Counted from the stretch's first letter, positions 18,261-28,944 are shown. The stretch is 30,834 nt of DNA from Corallochytrium limacisporum (GCA_002811645.1 PDIP01000063.1:225083-255916), one strand, 5' to 3'. The notes: generated from the letters alone by a model not told the origin. Numbers and translations: made by a program.

Positions 18261-20909
18261 TCACTGGCCGGTGGCTGCCCTACTGGCCAGCTGGAGACGC
18301 ACATTGGCCAGACTGACTGACGGCGAGATGGTGGAATAGGGGGTGCCATTGAAACTCTTCTCCGAGTACCAGTCAGGGAGCTCACTACGCAGCTTGCTCA
18401 GGGCCGCACTGACCTCCCCGTGGCTGACTCGAGTAGTACATTCATCGACAATGCGGGTGACAAGCTCTTGGCGGGGCATGGACTTTGAGCCAGACAATGT
18501 TAGAATGCAGTGCACCGATGTTGCTATGGCTTTGAGGCGGCGCTGGGCCGTAGAGTCGTGCGCATGCTGATCCATGACCTCCCGAGCAAGGCGTTCTTTC
18601 TCCTCCCGCAGAGCCTGACGCTCCTTAATGCGTTCGAGGGCCGATTTCGGTTTGGCGGAGAGTGGCCGGCGGTGAGTGGATGTGGTGTGTACCTTGGCGC
18701 CTTGTGTCTGTTGGGAGCTGGTTACCGCAGGGTTTAGTTCCCCATTACCGTCAATGACTTCCTTGAGGTGCTTGCGACGCTGAATCTCAGCCTGTTTTTT
18801 TGAGGGACTGAGGTCAATGAGACCCTTGCTCATTCGGGCACGGGTGTAGTCGGAAAGACCGGAGGCCTGGTCCAACAACTCAGTGAGAGTCATGGCAGTG
18901 GTAGCCGGGGGCTGTGGAAGCCTCGCTGGTGCCGGTAGCGGTACCAATAGACGCTTGTCATCAAGTTCCATGTTGTCGGGTATCGACGACGACCCAAGCA
19001 TGTCGCGGGCAGCCTCTGCCAGCCTCCGTTGCATTTCTTGGCGACGCCGCAGGCACACTGCAGTGTCTACAATACCCGTCATGGGATTCACAACGGGCAG
19101 GAACTGCTCGCTGTGGTTCTGTTTGTTGACTGCCGCGCCCGCACCCCGGGCAGGAGTTGAATTGGGCGTCACAGTCGGAGTGGTGGTGCCCGCGGTCTCG
19201 GGTCCCTCAAAGTCCAGCCGCAGTTCCCAGGTACCGCCTTTGCCACCAACAGCGTACCGGTCCTCGACCCACACGCGACTTGCGGTGTAGGCCTCCGGCC
19301 AGACGGCGAGCATAGTAGCCACGGCGCGCTCTGCGGAGCCATCTATCCAGGAGAAACGGCTGCGAGCGGCCTGTTGCACTGCATTGCAAAGGTGGGACAA
19401 GTGCCGCGTGCGGTTTCGAGCCTGGGCGTGCGCCAGTGTAACGTCGAGGCTCTCGAAAAGTTTGAGAATGCGACTGTAAGCCCTTGGCAAGCCGACAGTG
19501 GTAAGGGTGGACATCGAAGTGGCCATGATGTCCTCCGTGGTAGTGGTGGATGCAGCACCAGCTGTGTCACTACCTTCTCGGCCATCACCGAGACGGTCCT
19601 CGACGGCAGAGAGAAGTGCTGCGTACCGATTCTTTGGGGCAGGCTTGGCCAGGATAGCCTCAGCTCGGCTCACCATGTGTTCCTGTTCCTGCTTTTCGTG
19701 CACGGCGCTGTTGCTATCTCCAGCCGTGTTGGTACTGTCAAAGGTCAGCACCCGAGCACTTGCCACTGGAATTGGCGGCAGTGAAGGCTCACTGCCCTGC
19801 ACGGGATCCCGGTTGACACTATTTTGGCGAGGAGGAAAGGCACGATGGGCATTGCTGCTCGGGGTAAGAGTAATCGTGCTGCCACTGAGGTGAGTCTGTG
19901 GTGTGCGTGCCTTGGACTTTACCTTCTGCTTTGGAGAAAACTGTTCGAGCAGGCGCTGTGCGCTGCGTCCGCTGACTACGGGCTGGTACCGCATAGGCGA
20001 TCCGTCCGGGCGGCAAACAGTCACGTTGCTGTGACGGCCAACTGACAATGAGTGTCGACTGTGACTGCTGCGGCGTGTGCTGCTTCCCGAGTTGGCGTGA
20101 GTGATCCGCTTCTGTGGGGTCTTTAGGCACTGAGACGCGTGTGCCGGCGACCTGCTGCCCTTGCCTGTCGGTGTCGAGGCAATGGGCAGGGTACGTGTGG
20201 AGGTTTGCCGATCCACGGACTCCATCCCGTTTTGGTGTTTGTTGTACTCTTTCTGGTGCTCACGTTCCAGTTGCCGTCTCCGCATGCCCGTCATAGTCAG
20301 TTGGCCATCATTCGTACGGCGACGACGCTTGTTTTCCGGTGTTCTAAGGTTCATGCGAGACATGTCTTGTTCGGCACTGTTCCAAAATGCCTCTTCCTTG
20401 GCCTCAACCTCTGATCGGTTTGGAGGGGCAGGAACGGGAAACCCATGGGCAGGTGCCGCCTCCTTTTCGGCTTCAAGGAGCAACTGGCGCTCTTTCGGTC
20501 CCAAACGCTCGAGCATGCGGTCTGTCTCGTCATGTAAGTCGTCAGGGTTAATGAACCGTGCACTGTTCAAAGTGCTGTCACCTGCTTCCGTTGGGGACTT
20601 GTTCATCTCACCGTCTCTTTCTTCATCTGTATCCATGGCTTCGGGTGCATGTCTTTGCATAGCATGCTCCGTGTCTGCCCTAGGTGAGAGAGATGGTGCT
20701 AGGCGTTTCCGGTGCCTATGCGTTGTGTCTGTAGTCTCTCTGTCGGAAAAAGCGCTGCTGATCTGAATGGCAGGAGTAACAGAGGCAGTTGTGTTCTGCT
20801 TCAACGGCTTGAGCACCCTCCCTTTCGCCGAGTCTCTGCGCACGGGGAACGCAGAAGTCAGCTGCCGCATCGCAGGCCCGCTGGATCTCAAATTGTTGCG
20901 CCCGCTCAT
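18261..20909 (-). CDS. CDT1: DNA replication licensing factor Cdt1
   Basis: Cdt1 recruits MCM2-7 to ORC-Cdc6 at origins in G1. The predicted protein is 882 residues, longer than human Cdt1 (546). The N-terminal ~400 residues are low-complexity and basic, with eleven S/T-P CDK-type sites between residues 45 and 350, an RRQL cyclin-binding-like motif (211-214) and an NLS-like KRRRR (194-198). Residues ~472-567 match the central geminin/MCM-binding winged-helix domain (LPRAYSRILKLFESLD...). Residues ~757-879 match the C-terminal MCM-binding winged helix, with SELPDW at 842-847 as in animal Cdt1. MRQLTSAF (14-21) resembles a degenerate PIP box. I prefer ATG 20909, because the Cdt1 degron normally sits at the extreme N-terminus and the extra 33 codons up to 21008 contain a 10-bp direct repeat (20948-20957, 20981-20990) typical of UTR. 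No introns. Divergent from CDC6. Confidence 0.87.
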   Translation of the reverse strand: MSGRNNLRSSGPAMRQLTSAFPVRRDSAKGRVLKPLKQNTTASVTPAIQISSAFSDRETTDTTHRHRKRLAPSLSPRADTEHAMQRHAPEAMDTDEERDGEMNKSPTEAGDSTLNSARFINPDDLHDETDRMLERLGPKERQLLLEAEKEAAPAHGFPVPAPPNRSEVEAKEEAFWNSAEQDMSRMNLRTPENKRRRRTNDGQLTMTGMRRRQLEREHQKEYNKHQNGMESVDRQTSTRTLPIASTPTGKGSRSPAHASQCLKTPQKRITHANSGSSTRRSSHSRHSLSVGRHSNVTVCRPDGSPMRYQPVVSGRSAQRLLEQFSPKQKVKSKARTPQTHLSGSTITLTPSSNAHRAFPPRQNSVNRDPVQGSEPSLPPIPVASARVLTFDSTNTAGDSNSAVHEKQEQEHMVSRAEAILAKPAPKNRYAALLSAVEDRLGDGREGSDTAGAASTTTTEDIMATSMSTLTTVGLPRAYSRILKLFESLDVTLAHAQARNRTRHLSHLCNAVQQAARSRFSWIDGSAERAVATMLAVWPEAYTASRVWVEDRYAVGGKGGTWELRLDFEGPETAGTTTPTVTPNSTPARGAGAAVNKQNHSEQFLPVVNPMTGIVDTAVCLRRRQEMQRRLAEAARDMLGSSSIPDNMELDDKRLLVPLPAPARLPQPPATTAMTLTELLDQASGLSDYTRARMSKGLIDLSPSKKQAEIQRRKHLKEVIDGNGELNPAVTSSQQTQGAKVHTTSTHRRPLSAKPKSALERIKERQALREEKERLAREVMDQHAHDSTAQRRLKAIATSVHCILTLSGSKSMPRQELVTRIVDECTTRVSHGEVSAALSKLRSELPDWYSEKSFNGTPYSTISPSVSLANVRLQLASRAATGQ

Positions 20910-21138
20910 GTTCTGTTTGTCTATTTTCTCTTCTTTACTTCGTGTTCTGATTGAACCCTTGGACACTTGTACTGGATAAATGATTGAACCTTTCGCTAAT
21001 GTTCCCAATGTACCTTCAGTTTATTTCCTGTTTTTATATTCAACCTGAAAGGCTATCGCTATCACTTCAGTGCCTGTTTCTGAAATCGATATCCAAAAGG
21101 AGTTGATGTCGGATTCGCTGCCAGGTTTAGGTACCTTT

Positions 21139-21147
21139 GGCGCGAAT
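21139..21147 (-). promoter_or_regulatory. E2F-like site, near match
   Basis: GGCGCGAAT reads as ATTCGCGCC on the minus strand, one base from the E2F consensus TTTSSCGC. It lies about 230 bases upstream of the CDT1 ATG and is the E2F-like site closest to it. Confidence 0.3.
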
Positions 21148-21380
21148 GGGTTGCTAAGATCAGATCATGTAAACAACAAAACATTCACAACTATGAGCTC
21201 ACGAAGACCACACTTTAGAAAAGTGATTTCCGGTGTGCTGTAAACCCTCAACCATTTCCTAAAGCCGCAACGCAGTGAAAAGGCTCTTAGAAAAACGAAA
21301 GCACTGCAAGAGCAAGAGCCCGCCCCCGTGAACAGTTGGTCAAAGGGTGCCCACGGTAGCGGGAAGTGGCTAACCCAAAC

Positions 21381-21390
21381 TTTTCGCGCC
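21381..21390 (+). promoter_or_regulatory. E2F-type site TTTTCGCGCC
   Basis: Contains the exact octamer TTTCGCGC, a member of the E2F/DP consensus TTTSSCGC. It lies about 470 bases upstream of the CDT1 ATG. Confidence 0.4.
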
Positions 21391-21612
21391 GATGGTCGGC
21401 CGACCCTAGCCTCGCCCCACAAACCCCCCACCCAACCCCAACCCTTCCGTTGTTTTTCTATGAGAACTTAAGTCACCACCGGGGTTAGGGTACGAACTGG
21501 AACTCTCTCCCCTCCTCCCCCCCCCCCCTCCCCGGGGCGGACCGGGCGAAGGTCAGTCAAGAGAGGAGAGGGGCACGTACGGGGTTCGCAGATGGACAAA
21601 GAAAGGGGGGAG

Positions 21613-21625
21613 TTTTCGCGCGCGG
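21613..21625 (+). promoter_or_regulatory. E2F-type site TTTTCGCGCGCGG
   Basis: A second exact TTTCGCGC octamer (21614-21621) in a CG-rich context, near the middle of the CDT1-CDC6 intergenic region. Confidence 0.4.
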
Positions 21626-22195
21626 ATGCGTTTCTCTGAACTGTTCAGACAGCGAAAGCACAAAATGCGGATGTTAACCGGGAAAATGGGATGGGACCAA
21701 ATCGGTGGGTACGGGCCTGTCATGTCCTTCGGGACTGTACGTTTCATGTCGGCGCCTGCAGATTTCTCTTTTGCATTTCCTCTGTGGATGAAGCAGCCTG
21801 AGCGGAACACATGAGCAACGGATTTTTAGGGGCAGGAAGGCTAGGTCTCCCAGAGCACGGGGCAAATCCGTCTCTGTGGTTGTCAGGGATGGGTTTGGTC
21901 AAACTGTTGGGTGCGCATGGTCCGGTCCGTCCGTTCATTCGTCATTCTTTTGAGGTTCACCTGTGTGTGATACGCCCCATTGACCCTTCGATTGATGTTC
22001 TGTGTTTTTTTCAAACACTCTAATGTCTCAGAGAACTTTGACCATCCAGACTGCTGTTGATATCCGACTATCGATCCCATTTAAACCCCCAACACGCTCA
22101 ACATCTAACATCCATAATGAAAGTATTGCCGGCCAAGTGCTGATCTCCAGACGACTCACCCGGCGAGAAGGGGGGCCTATTATGCATTCATTTGT

Positions 22196-22203
22196 GCGCG
22201 AAA
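22196..22203 (-). promoter_or_regulatory. E2F-type site GCGCGAAA
   Basis: This is the reverse complement of TTTCGCGC, about 380 bases upstream of the CDC6 ATG. It is the exact octamer closest to that gene. Confidence 0.4.
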
Positions 22204-22582
22204 GGTTTGAATTCTGTCGACTCCGGGTTGGGGGAAGGAGGGAAAGGTGCCAAAGGCGGCAGAAATGGAGGCCCCCCCGGGCGATGGCTCGATACCCTCG
22301 CGGAGCTCTGCGCTGAGCACGCAACTATGAATGTTGGTTGCATGCTGCATTCTGTGATTTCATTTCGAGACAGTCAGTTCCTCAAGGCGCCACTGAGGTC
22401 CTTAAGTTATTAAACCACTAGTATGTAGCGATGAAGGGCTTTGAACCAGAGATTCAGGTAAAATTCAGAGTCCAATCTTTGGTACTGAAAGCGAACTGTC
22501 CATTCATTTGCCAAGTGATCAGTCTACAGACGAATGCGAACGAGTTAGCGCGTGTGCAAAAAAAAGCGAAATCTAAAACAAA

Positions 22583-24241
22583 ATGACACCCGCAAAGCAG
22601 AGACAGCTGTCATACCCAACCCGGCGACAGCCGCGTCGGCCCTTGGACAAGAAGAAAGCAAAGCGAAAGACGATGGATTGCGCCACAATTGTTGAGAAAA
22701 TTCGGTATGTTTTCCGCAGTAACGATGATAATTTGGAGCTTACAGGAAGGGATAAAGAAAAGAAAAGCATTACAGACTTCATTGATCAGCAGATGAACAC
22801 CTTTGCGGTTGGGTTGCCCCGACAGACTGCCAGAGAAACCAGTCGGAGATCCACCCCAGGGGCTTGTGATCCGGCCGATAGTCATGTAGCGAACCAGGCG
22901 CTGTACATAAGTGGTTTGCCTGGTGTTGGCAAAAGTGCAACACTTAAATGCCTCTGGAATGAAGGGGCGCTTGAGAATACGGAACACATCTTTCTGAACT
23001 GCAAGGGCTTTGAGCGTTGGCAAAGCTTGAGCGTGTCTATAGTGGCCTGGATGCAGCGGGCGGCACTGTCCAGTGCGTCGGAATCAGGAGGTCCAGGCTG
23101 CGGGCGGAGCAGGAAAAGAAAGCAAAAGGACACAAGCGACTCAATTGCGCACCTTCATACCACCAATGTCACTGAGCGCAACGTGGTGGCATTCATGGAG
23201 GACTACATTAATGCAATGACAGGTCGTTGGCAGAGGCCCTTATTTGTTGTGCTTGATGAAATGGACCAGCTGTCCGAGAAAGGCCTGCTGACAATATTTG
23301 ACTGGGCGACTTTATCACAAAGTCCATTGCGTCTAATTGGCATTGCCAATGGCCTAGACTTGACAGAGAGGCTGTTGCCTCGGCTGCAGGCACGTGGTAT
23401 TGCCCCTGCCACCCTCACATTCGCAGCCTACAATCGGCAAGGAATCCGTGCCATCCTTGATCAGCACCTGCAACAAGTAGTGGAACAAGGGCGGGTATCT
23501 CAGGAGCAGATTTTGGGCAATGATGATCTCGACTGGGTCTGCCAGCAGGTTGCCAAGCACACAGGTGATGCCCGACTTGCCATTCGCCTTATCGCCGAAG
23601 CAGCGCAGGTGCGGACTGGCGTGGAAAACAAAGAAAACGCAGCGAATGATGGAATGGCAGCGATCACGAGAGCCATGCTCTCGTCAGCGTGGTGTATGGC
23701 CACTGGCCAGGCCCTGGCTCCAACATCTTGTAAGAACCGGACGGCCCTGCAGTCTCTGGCTGCTGCTCACAATGCTAAGGGAACGGGTTCTCCGAACCAG
23801 AAAGCGTCGCTTAAGGCCACCGTATCAGCCGCCTCAAGTATCGCCGACACGTCCAAAATGTGGTGGAACAGCCTGACGGCCCGCCAACGCACCATAGTTG
23901 CCGCTCTTGCCGTTCATTCAGACAACCACAGCAGAAAAGGACTCCCTGGATCCACTGTTGCCACAATCAACAGTCGGCAAGCCCACATGGCCTACGAACG
24001 CATATGTCGCCGGGCCAAGGTACCTCCGTCAGCCATCTGTGGCCTGTCTGAATTTATCGCTGTACTACAGGGTGGTCACTGTGATGCTGCAGTTGCTTTG
24101 AGCAAGCAGCGTAAGGCAAACTCCCTTGTCGTTGAATTCCGCATGAGGCCAAGTCAGATCCTGAGCGATCTTGAGAGCGATTCCATGGTTCGCGCCATCA
24201 CTACGCTTGCGATTTCAAAGGCCGATGTTCCTGCGCTTTAG
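22583..24241 (+). CDS. CDC6: Replication helicase loader Cdc6 (AAA+ ATPase)
   Basis: Cdc6 binds ORC at origins and, with Cdt1, loads MCM2-7 by ATP hydrolysis. The predicted protein is 552 residues, close to human Cdc6 (560). A basic N-terminus (NLS-like, residues 13-29) is followed by LTGRDKEKKSI, matching the conserved entry to the AAA+ domain. Walker A is GLPGVGKS (111-118), Walker B VLDEMD (223-228), sensor 1 IAN (N256) followed by LDLTERLLPRLQAR as in animal Cdc6, and sensor 2 TGDAR (327-331). A C-terminal winged helix (~431-540) begins LTARQRTIV. ORC1 is the main alternative, but the size, the lack of a BAH domain and the LDLTxRxLPRLQAR motif favour Cdc6. CDK-type sites are T2, T91 and S403, and a KEN box lies at 350-352. 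ATG 22583 (context AAAATG) keeps the basic N-terminus. An alternative ATG lies at 22673. No introns. Divergent from CDT1. Confidence 0.93.
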   Translation: MTPAKQRQLSYPTRRQPRRPLDKKKAKRKTMDCATIVEKIRYVFRSNDDNLELTGRDKEKKSITDFIDQQMNTFAVGLPRQTARETSRRSTPGACDPADSHVANQALYISGLPGVGKSATLKCLWNEGALENTEHIFLNCKGFERWQSLSVSIVAWMQRAALSSASESGGPGCGRSRKRKQKDTSDSIAHLHTTNVTERNVVAFMEDYINAMTGRWQRPLFVVLDEMDQLSEKGLLTIFDWATLSQSPLRLIGIANGLDLTERLLPRLQARGIAPATLTFAAYNRQGIRAILDQHLQQVVEQGRVSQEQILGNDDLDWVCQQVAKHTGDARLAIRLIAEAAQVRTGVENKENAANDGMAAITRAMLSSAWCMATGQALAPTSCKNRTALQSLAAAHNAKGTGSPNQKASLKATVSAASSIADTSKMWWNSLTARQRTIVAALAVHSDNHSRKGLPGSTVATINSRQAHMAYERICRRAKVPPSAICGLSEFIAVLQGGHCDAAVALSKQRKANSLVVEFRMRPSQILSDLESDSMVRAITTLAISKADVPAL

Positions 24242-27200
24242 CTAAATAGAAAAACATACTGTCATAGTTCATGGTATGTATCGCTTCACATCATTAATCG
24301 ATCAAAACCAAAACGGTGATTGTTCTTGGCCTCCGCGGGATCACTCCTCTGCTGGCGAGCGCGGTTTGCTGGCGACGAAGCTGCAGGAAATGGACTCCCC
24401 ATAAACGGCATTGTGGCGGACGGACATAACAATGGCCTCAGTGCTTGCTCAGGAGTCCATTATTCCTCTCAGTCGGGAATCTCGGAGGGTATTTCCCAAT
24501 TTTCGCCGGTCACCCGGGTCCCTTACCGGCCCGTCCAGTTCTGCGGAAAATGGCTGGGTATGGTCCAACAGAATACTTTTTTGAAACTCGGAATATATAT
24601 CAAAATCAGCACTGATTGAATCAAAAGACATTGTTCACACCCCTGGGGGAGGGGGGCGCGCCGCTATTGGCGTCGACGGGGACGAGTGGTGGTGCGCAAA
24701 TTGAACCTTTCTTGACGAAATTTGTCGTCGGTTTGACGCCGAAGGTGGGGATGCGGTTCTTGTCGTTCTATTTTGTTTTTCTAAATAGGACTAGACAGAA
24801 TTAATGTTTTTTGTGTTGAAAAGACGATCACATTCAGGCTCCTGCTATTGCAACAGAAGAACCAGAAGTTCCACACCTTCGTCGCCACTTTCTGGGAGGG
24901 TGGGGATGCAGAACAATCCCGTTTTGGCATACATAGAGCCCAACACGCATCATCGAATGAAAGTCTGACCGAGCATGCCTGATGAAGGGCCCACCTTACA
25001 CTTCCTAAAAGTGGGAGACTTCTTCGTTGACATCGTCGGAAGCACAGTTTACGGTGTTTGGCTTAGTTGCTTTTGCGGATGTTTGTTTGTGTTGTACATG
25101 CCTAAGGACTCCTTCCTGGTAGCTTAACCGCCACGCCTCTGCGGCTGCTATTGCAATGGTTTAGCTACCTGTTGCAGCTATCCAACCCTACACGCACTGT
25201 CACCCTGTGCTTCGCAAGGTCTTCTTTGCAAGACGTCCTCATTATTGACTTCACCGGCTGTCAAATTCAAAGCTCCGGGATCCGAGTCTCACATGGGATT
25301 TGCCACCCCGTTTCCTGTGCTGTTTCAGTCACTTTGACCGCTTTTCGGTTTCTCGTCCGCTCATCCACCCACGTATTGAAGCAACTTTGAACGGGCTTCG
25401 CAGACAGTGTCAATTTTTTCCCAGACGGAGGCCCCTGCTTCATTGCCGCAATCCCTGGACGGTCGGCCCACCTTTGTTCCACGCCGGAACAAAACGGGAG
25501 AGGAAGGGAAGGAAAGGAAGATAAAAGGGCGGACTCCAGTTCATGGGCACCCACCACAGTCATCCCTCCACCTACACTCACTCCCCCTCCCGGCATGGGG
25601 CAAGGTGTGAGGTTATTGTCTACAAAGTCACCCTTTCAAATTCCCTTCTCGCTGCGGTGATGCTCTTCCGCTTGCTTCGGGAAGGAGCACGAGCCCGTGC
25701 CGGAGCCGTGCTGAATCTCCCAGTGTGTCCATGCCCGCATCCTGCGAGCAAGCCTTGTAATCGCGTCTATTCATCATCTTCGTTCCAATAAAGATTACTT
25801 TTCTCGTCGCCCCCTTTGCGGTAATCTCTCACTTTCCTTCATTAACCTACGCACTTATTACTCATTTCATCGAATGCATCGGCTTCCTTGCTTCTTCAGG
25901 AGTATGCCCACTTTCAGAGTCCAGAAGAAGCAGACAAGAAGAAGAATTGGAATGCGTGCTCGTTATATGTGGTTGGATCAGATGTTTTCGTTCTCTTTCG
26001 ATGAATTTGCAATGACATGTAGGACGGCGTTAGTGATCCTGCCGCTCATATGTTTTCTTAACACTTGTCAAATCAGGGAGCGATTGTGGTGTTATGCGTT
26101 CACAAGACAACGCACTTCATCATCGGCAAAGATGTTCCGTCTTCTTCATGCTTCATAAACACGCATTCTAGGTGAGTTTCGCAATGCGGTTCCTCCTTTT
26201 CGCTGCACGAGTTGCAGTACCCTACTTATGGGTGAAACCAAAAAGGATGTCGATCGTACGATCCGCGAGGGGGATATGATCGGGCTGCTGTGATACTGCC
26301 CGGTGAGCCTTCATATAGTTGTTCAGAAATATCTCAATTCACCGCCTTCTGGTTTCCACACAAAAGAGGCGAAATGAATGAATTTCCTGTATCGCCACAA
26401 GCGCACGCCGGAGCAGGGGACAGGCTGCCTGCGGATGAACAAATATCGGCAGGCTGCCACAACGATCGGACATCCAATAATCCACTTCCACCGACGGGGC
26501 GACGATCGTTTCCAGGATAAGTACCTGCTCTGTGTGTCTGTGATGGTCATCCAAGGACTGTTTTCGGAGTAGGAACCTAGAACTTAATACCTTATATTTT
26601 GGTCACTTGATCAGCTTGGATCATTCCAAGCTGTTCCACTCTTTGTCGTCGTGGGTGCGGTCTGGAGTCTCTCCGAAAATACTTCAACTTGGGAGGTCCT
26701 GGTGACATCCTATTTGATGGCGTGCTGACAGATAACGATTTCGTCTCTGGCCAACCTGCCTCCTGCTGCATTGTCCGAAATTGTTGATTGTTTGTTGACA
26801 AACATGCAACATGAGCATGATGGTCAGGACTAGCCGTTGGTTTGGTGCTGGTGGAGCATTCTCCGCAGAACTAAGGGATGGTTTTCTTGTTGCAGCGGTT
26901 GTGGTTGATTACGTAACAGTCAAGAAAGTAAAGATCCATGGGAGAACCAAGTTTTCAAACTTGGAAGCGAGCAACGATGGACGGAGGGGAAAGGTGCGAT
27001 GTTGAAGTGAGTGTGTCCAAACGAGCGATGGACTATTACGGCGATAATTTGATGGGAAGATGTACTCCAATGGGAATTCGGGCACGGAGAGAGCACAGAG
27101 TATGATGAGTATTCACGCAGTTTAGCACAAGCGAAGAATTTAGAAAGTCGCCCCGGAGCAGCAAATGGGGAAAAGGTCCCGGAACTAGGAGAAAAGGGAA

Positions 27201-28780
27201 GATAGTGACATTATTATCAGATCAGAGAACCGAAACAAAGTCCTATGACAATGACTTAGAAAAGTAAGTCTAAGTCAAAACACGATCTGTGCTTTTCCGA
27301 GTTGTGGGACGACGGCCTTGCTCCTCATCTTACCCGCTCCATCTTTCTTCTCTACCCGAAGAGAAGCACCACTTGCCTTCGGGTGCAAGTATTTTTCTTC
27401 TTTCGCCCTCTCTCCTTCTCCTCGTTTCTTTTTGGTATTGTTGTTTTCCTCCACATTCATGTTGAAAGAATATTAGTAATGGAACAGTGTATTCATCTCC
27501 TTTTTTTCCTTTTACTTTTACTTTTTTTACACCCCATTTGTTTATCCTCCTCTCGCGATATTTTTTGCTTAGTGCAGGCACTAAGGTTCATCTTCATCAG
27601 TTAGGTCTTCCTTTCCGTCGCCCCAAACAAAGAAAAAACAAAACCGACAGCTGTCAAGGTCTAGGAAAAAAAGGGTATAAGCACAGACAGAATGCAGATC
27701 GCAAATGAATAAACACCGGAGGACCATCTGGTTTAGGACAATTTCATCTCATACTAACTGCCGCATGTCGCACTTCATCGAACTAGAAATGTTAGCTGTT
27801 GCTTGGTGCTACTGTATGCGCACGAGATTCTTCAATTTCGTTCTTGGATGACTAAGTGATTGCGGAATATTGTGCACTAGCCCCACCACACTTGACATTC
27901 CTCCTCATATAGCTCCGGGTTGTCCATATTGCGAATCTTTTTAATATCCCGCGCTTCGTGAGTTGTTGTCTTCCTGCCAGCCAGCATAGAGAGAAAAGAA
28001 AAGGTACCTGCGACGGGGGATCACGGTGCAATGCACCAAAGACCTATACAGATATGCAGTCCATGGCATTCTCTCCCTGGCATTCGTCCCTGCCCCCTAC
28101 GTCCGGTTTCTTGACATTGCTACCACGTCGCAGACGGAAATGGGTGGGAGAGAAGACGGCAGAGACCAACAACCACTCCCAAAGAAACAAAAATATAACA
28201 TTCGGAAGAGAAAATGACACGAAAGAAAAGGGTGAGACACCCTCCGCGCCCGCCCCCTCCACACCTCCCTCCTCCCCAGGCCCACGGGGTTATTACTCGG
28301 ATTGAATACAGCTTGGTGCGCAGGCAGCGCGGACTTAAATACAGTGTCAACAGTGACAAAATGGACATGCAGCGCACGGCACCAAGACATGCAGGGTCCC
28401 TCTGAAACACAATGGGATTGGAGTCCAATTCAATGAGACAGAAGAATGAGTGTTTGCCTCACACGTTCATGTCGGACAGTACTTTCCTTTCTTCATGTTC
28501 TTCACCAACAACAAAAGAGGGAACGTTGTCGATGTATTCGTCAACCGGTGTACCCGCTGGAACCTTATCCATGCTTCCACCTACCCTGTGCCCCAAAACC
28601 ACCCACACAGATACCATTTGGTACAATCGTGTACCCAGTGCAAGCATTGCAATTTTTTTCACATACTTGGTAAAGAAAATGGGAAAATGAACCTGTTGGA
28701 CATTGACCCTAAAGAAAAGATTAGTGTCGGAGCGTAAGAAAAAGTACATTCTACCAAGTTCAAGTAGGGTGTACTATTTG
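24242..28780. other. Gene-free region downstream of CDC6
   Basis: No open frame beyond about 120 codons and no recognisable domain on either strand. Contents are mixed unique sequence with a pyrimidine-rich stretch at about 27380-27540 and purine-rich stretches near 28130-28220. No tRNA boxes, rRNA similarity or transposon ends are visible. An AATAAA at 25789-25794 has no gene upstream that I can support. Confidence 0.45.
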
Positions 28781-28944
28781 TTTGTAATTGACATATACTG
28801 GCCTTATCGGGCTCGTCGATGATGATGACGATGAAGACCGACGAACGGTTGAAGAGAGTGTGAGAGTTTATGTGAAGACTTGCTTCTTGGGTACCGTTCC
28901 CTGTCAAGCAAACGGTCCATGTGGGCTGGGTGTGTCGATAAAGC

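Larger units (their letters stand above)
20910..22582. promoter_or_regulatory. Candidate bidirectional CDT1-CDC6 promoter
   Basis: This ~1.67-kb head-to-head intergenic region separates the start codons of CDT1 (-) and CDC6 (+). It carries three exact TTTCGCGC E2F-type octamers and one near match (listed separately), a poly-C tract around 21517-21534 and a GTACTGAAA motif at 22481-22490. The final ~25 bases before the CDC6 ATG are A-rich. In animals and plants CDC6 and CDT1 are both E2F targets. A shared promoter here is inference from position and motifs. Confidence 0.55.
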
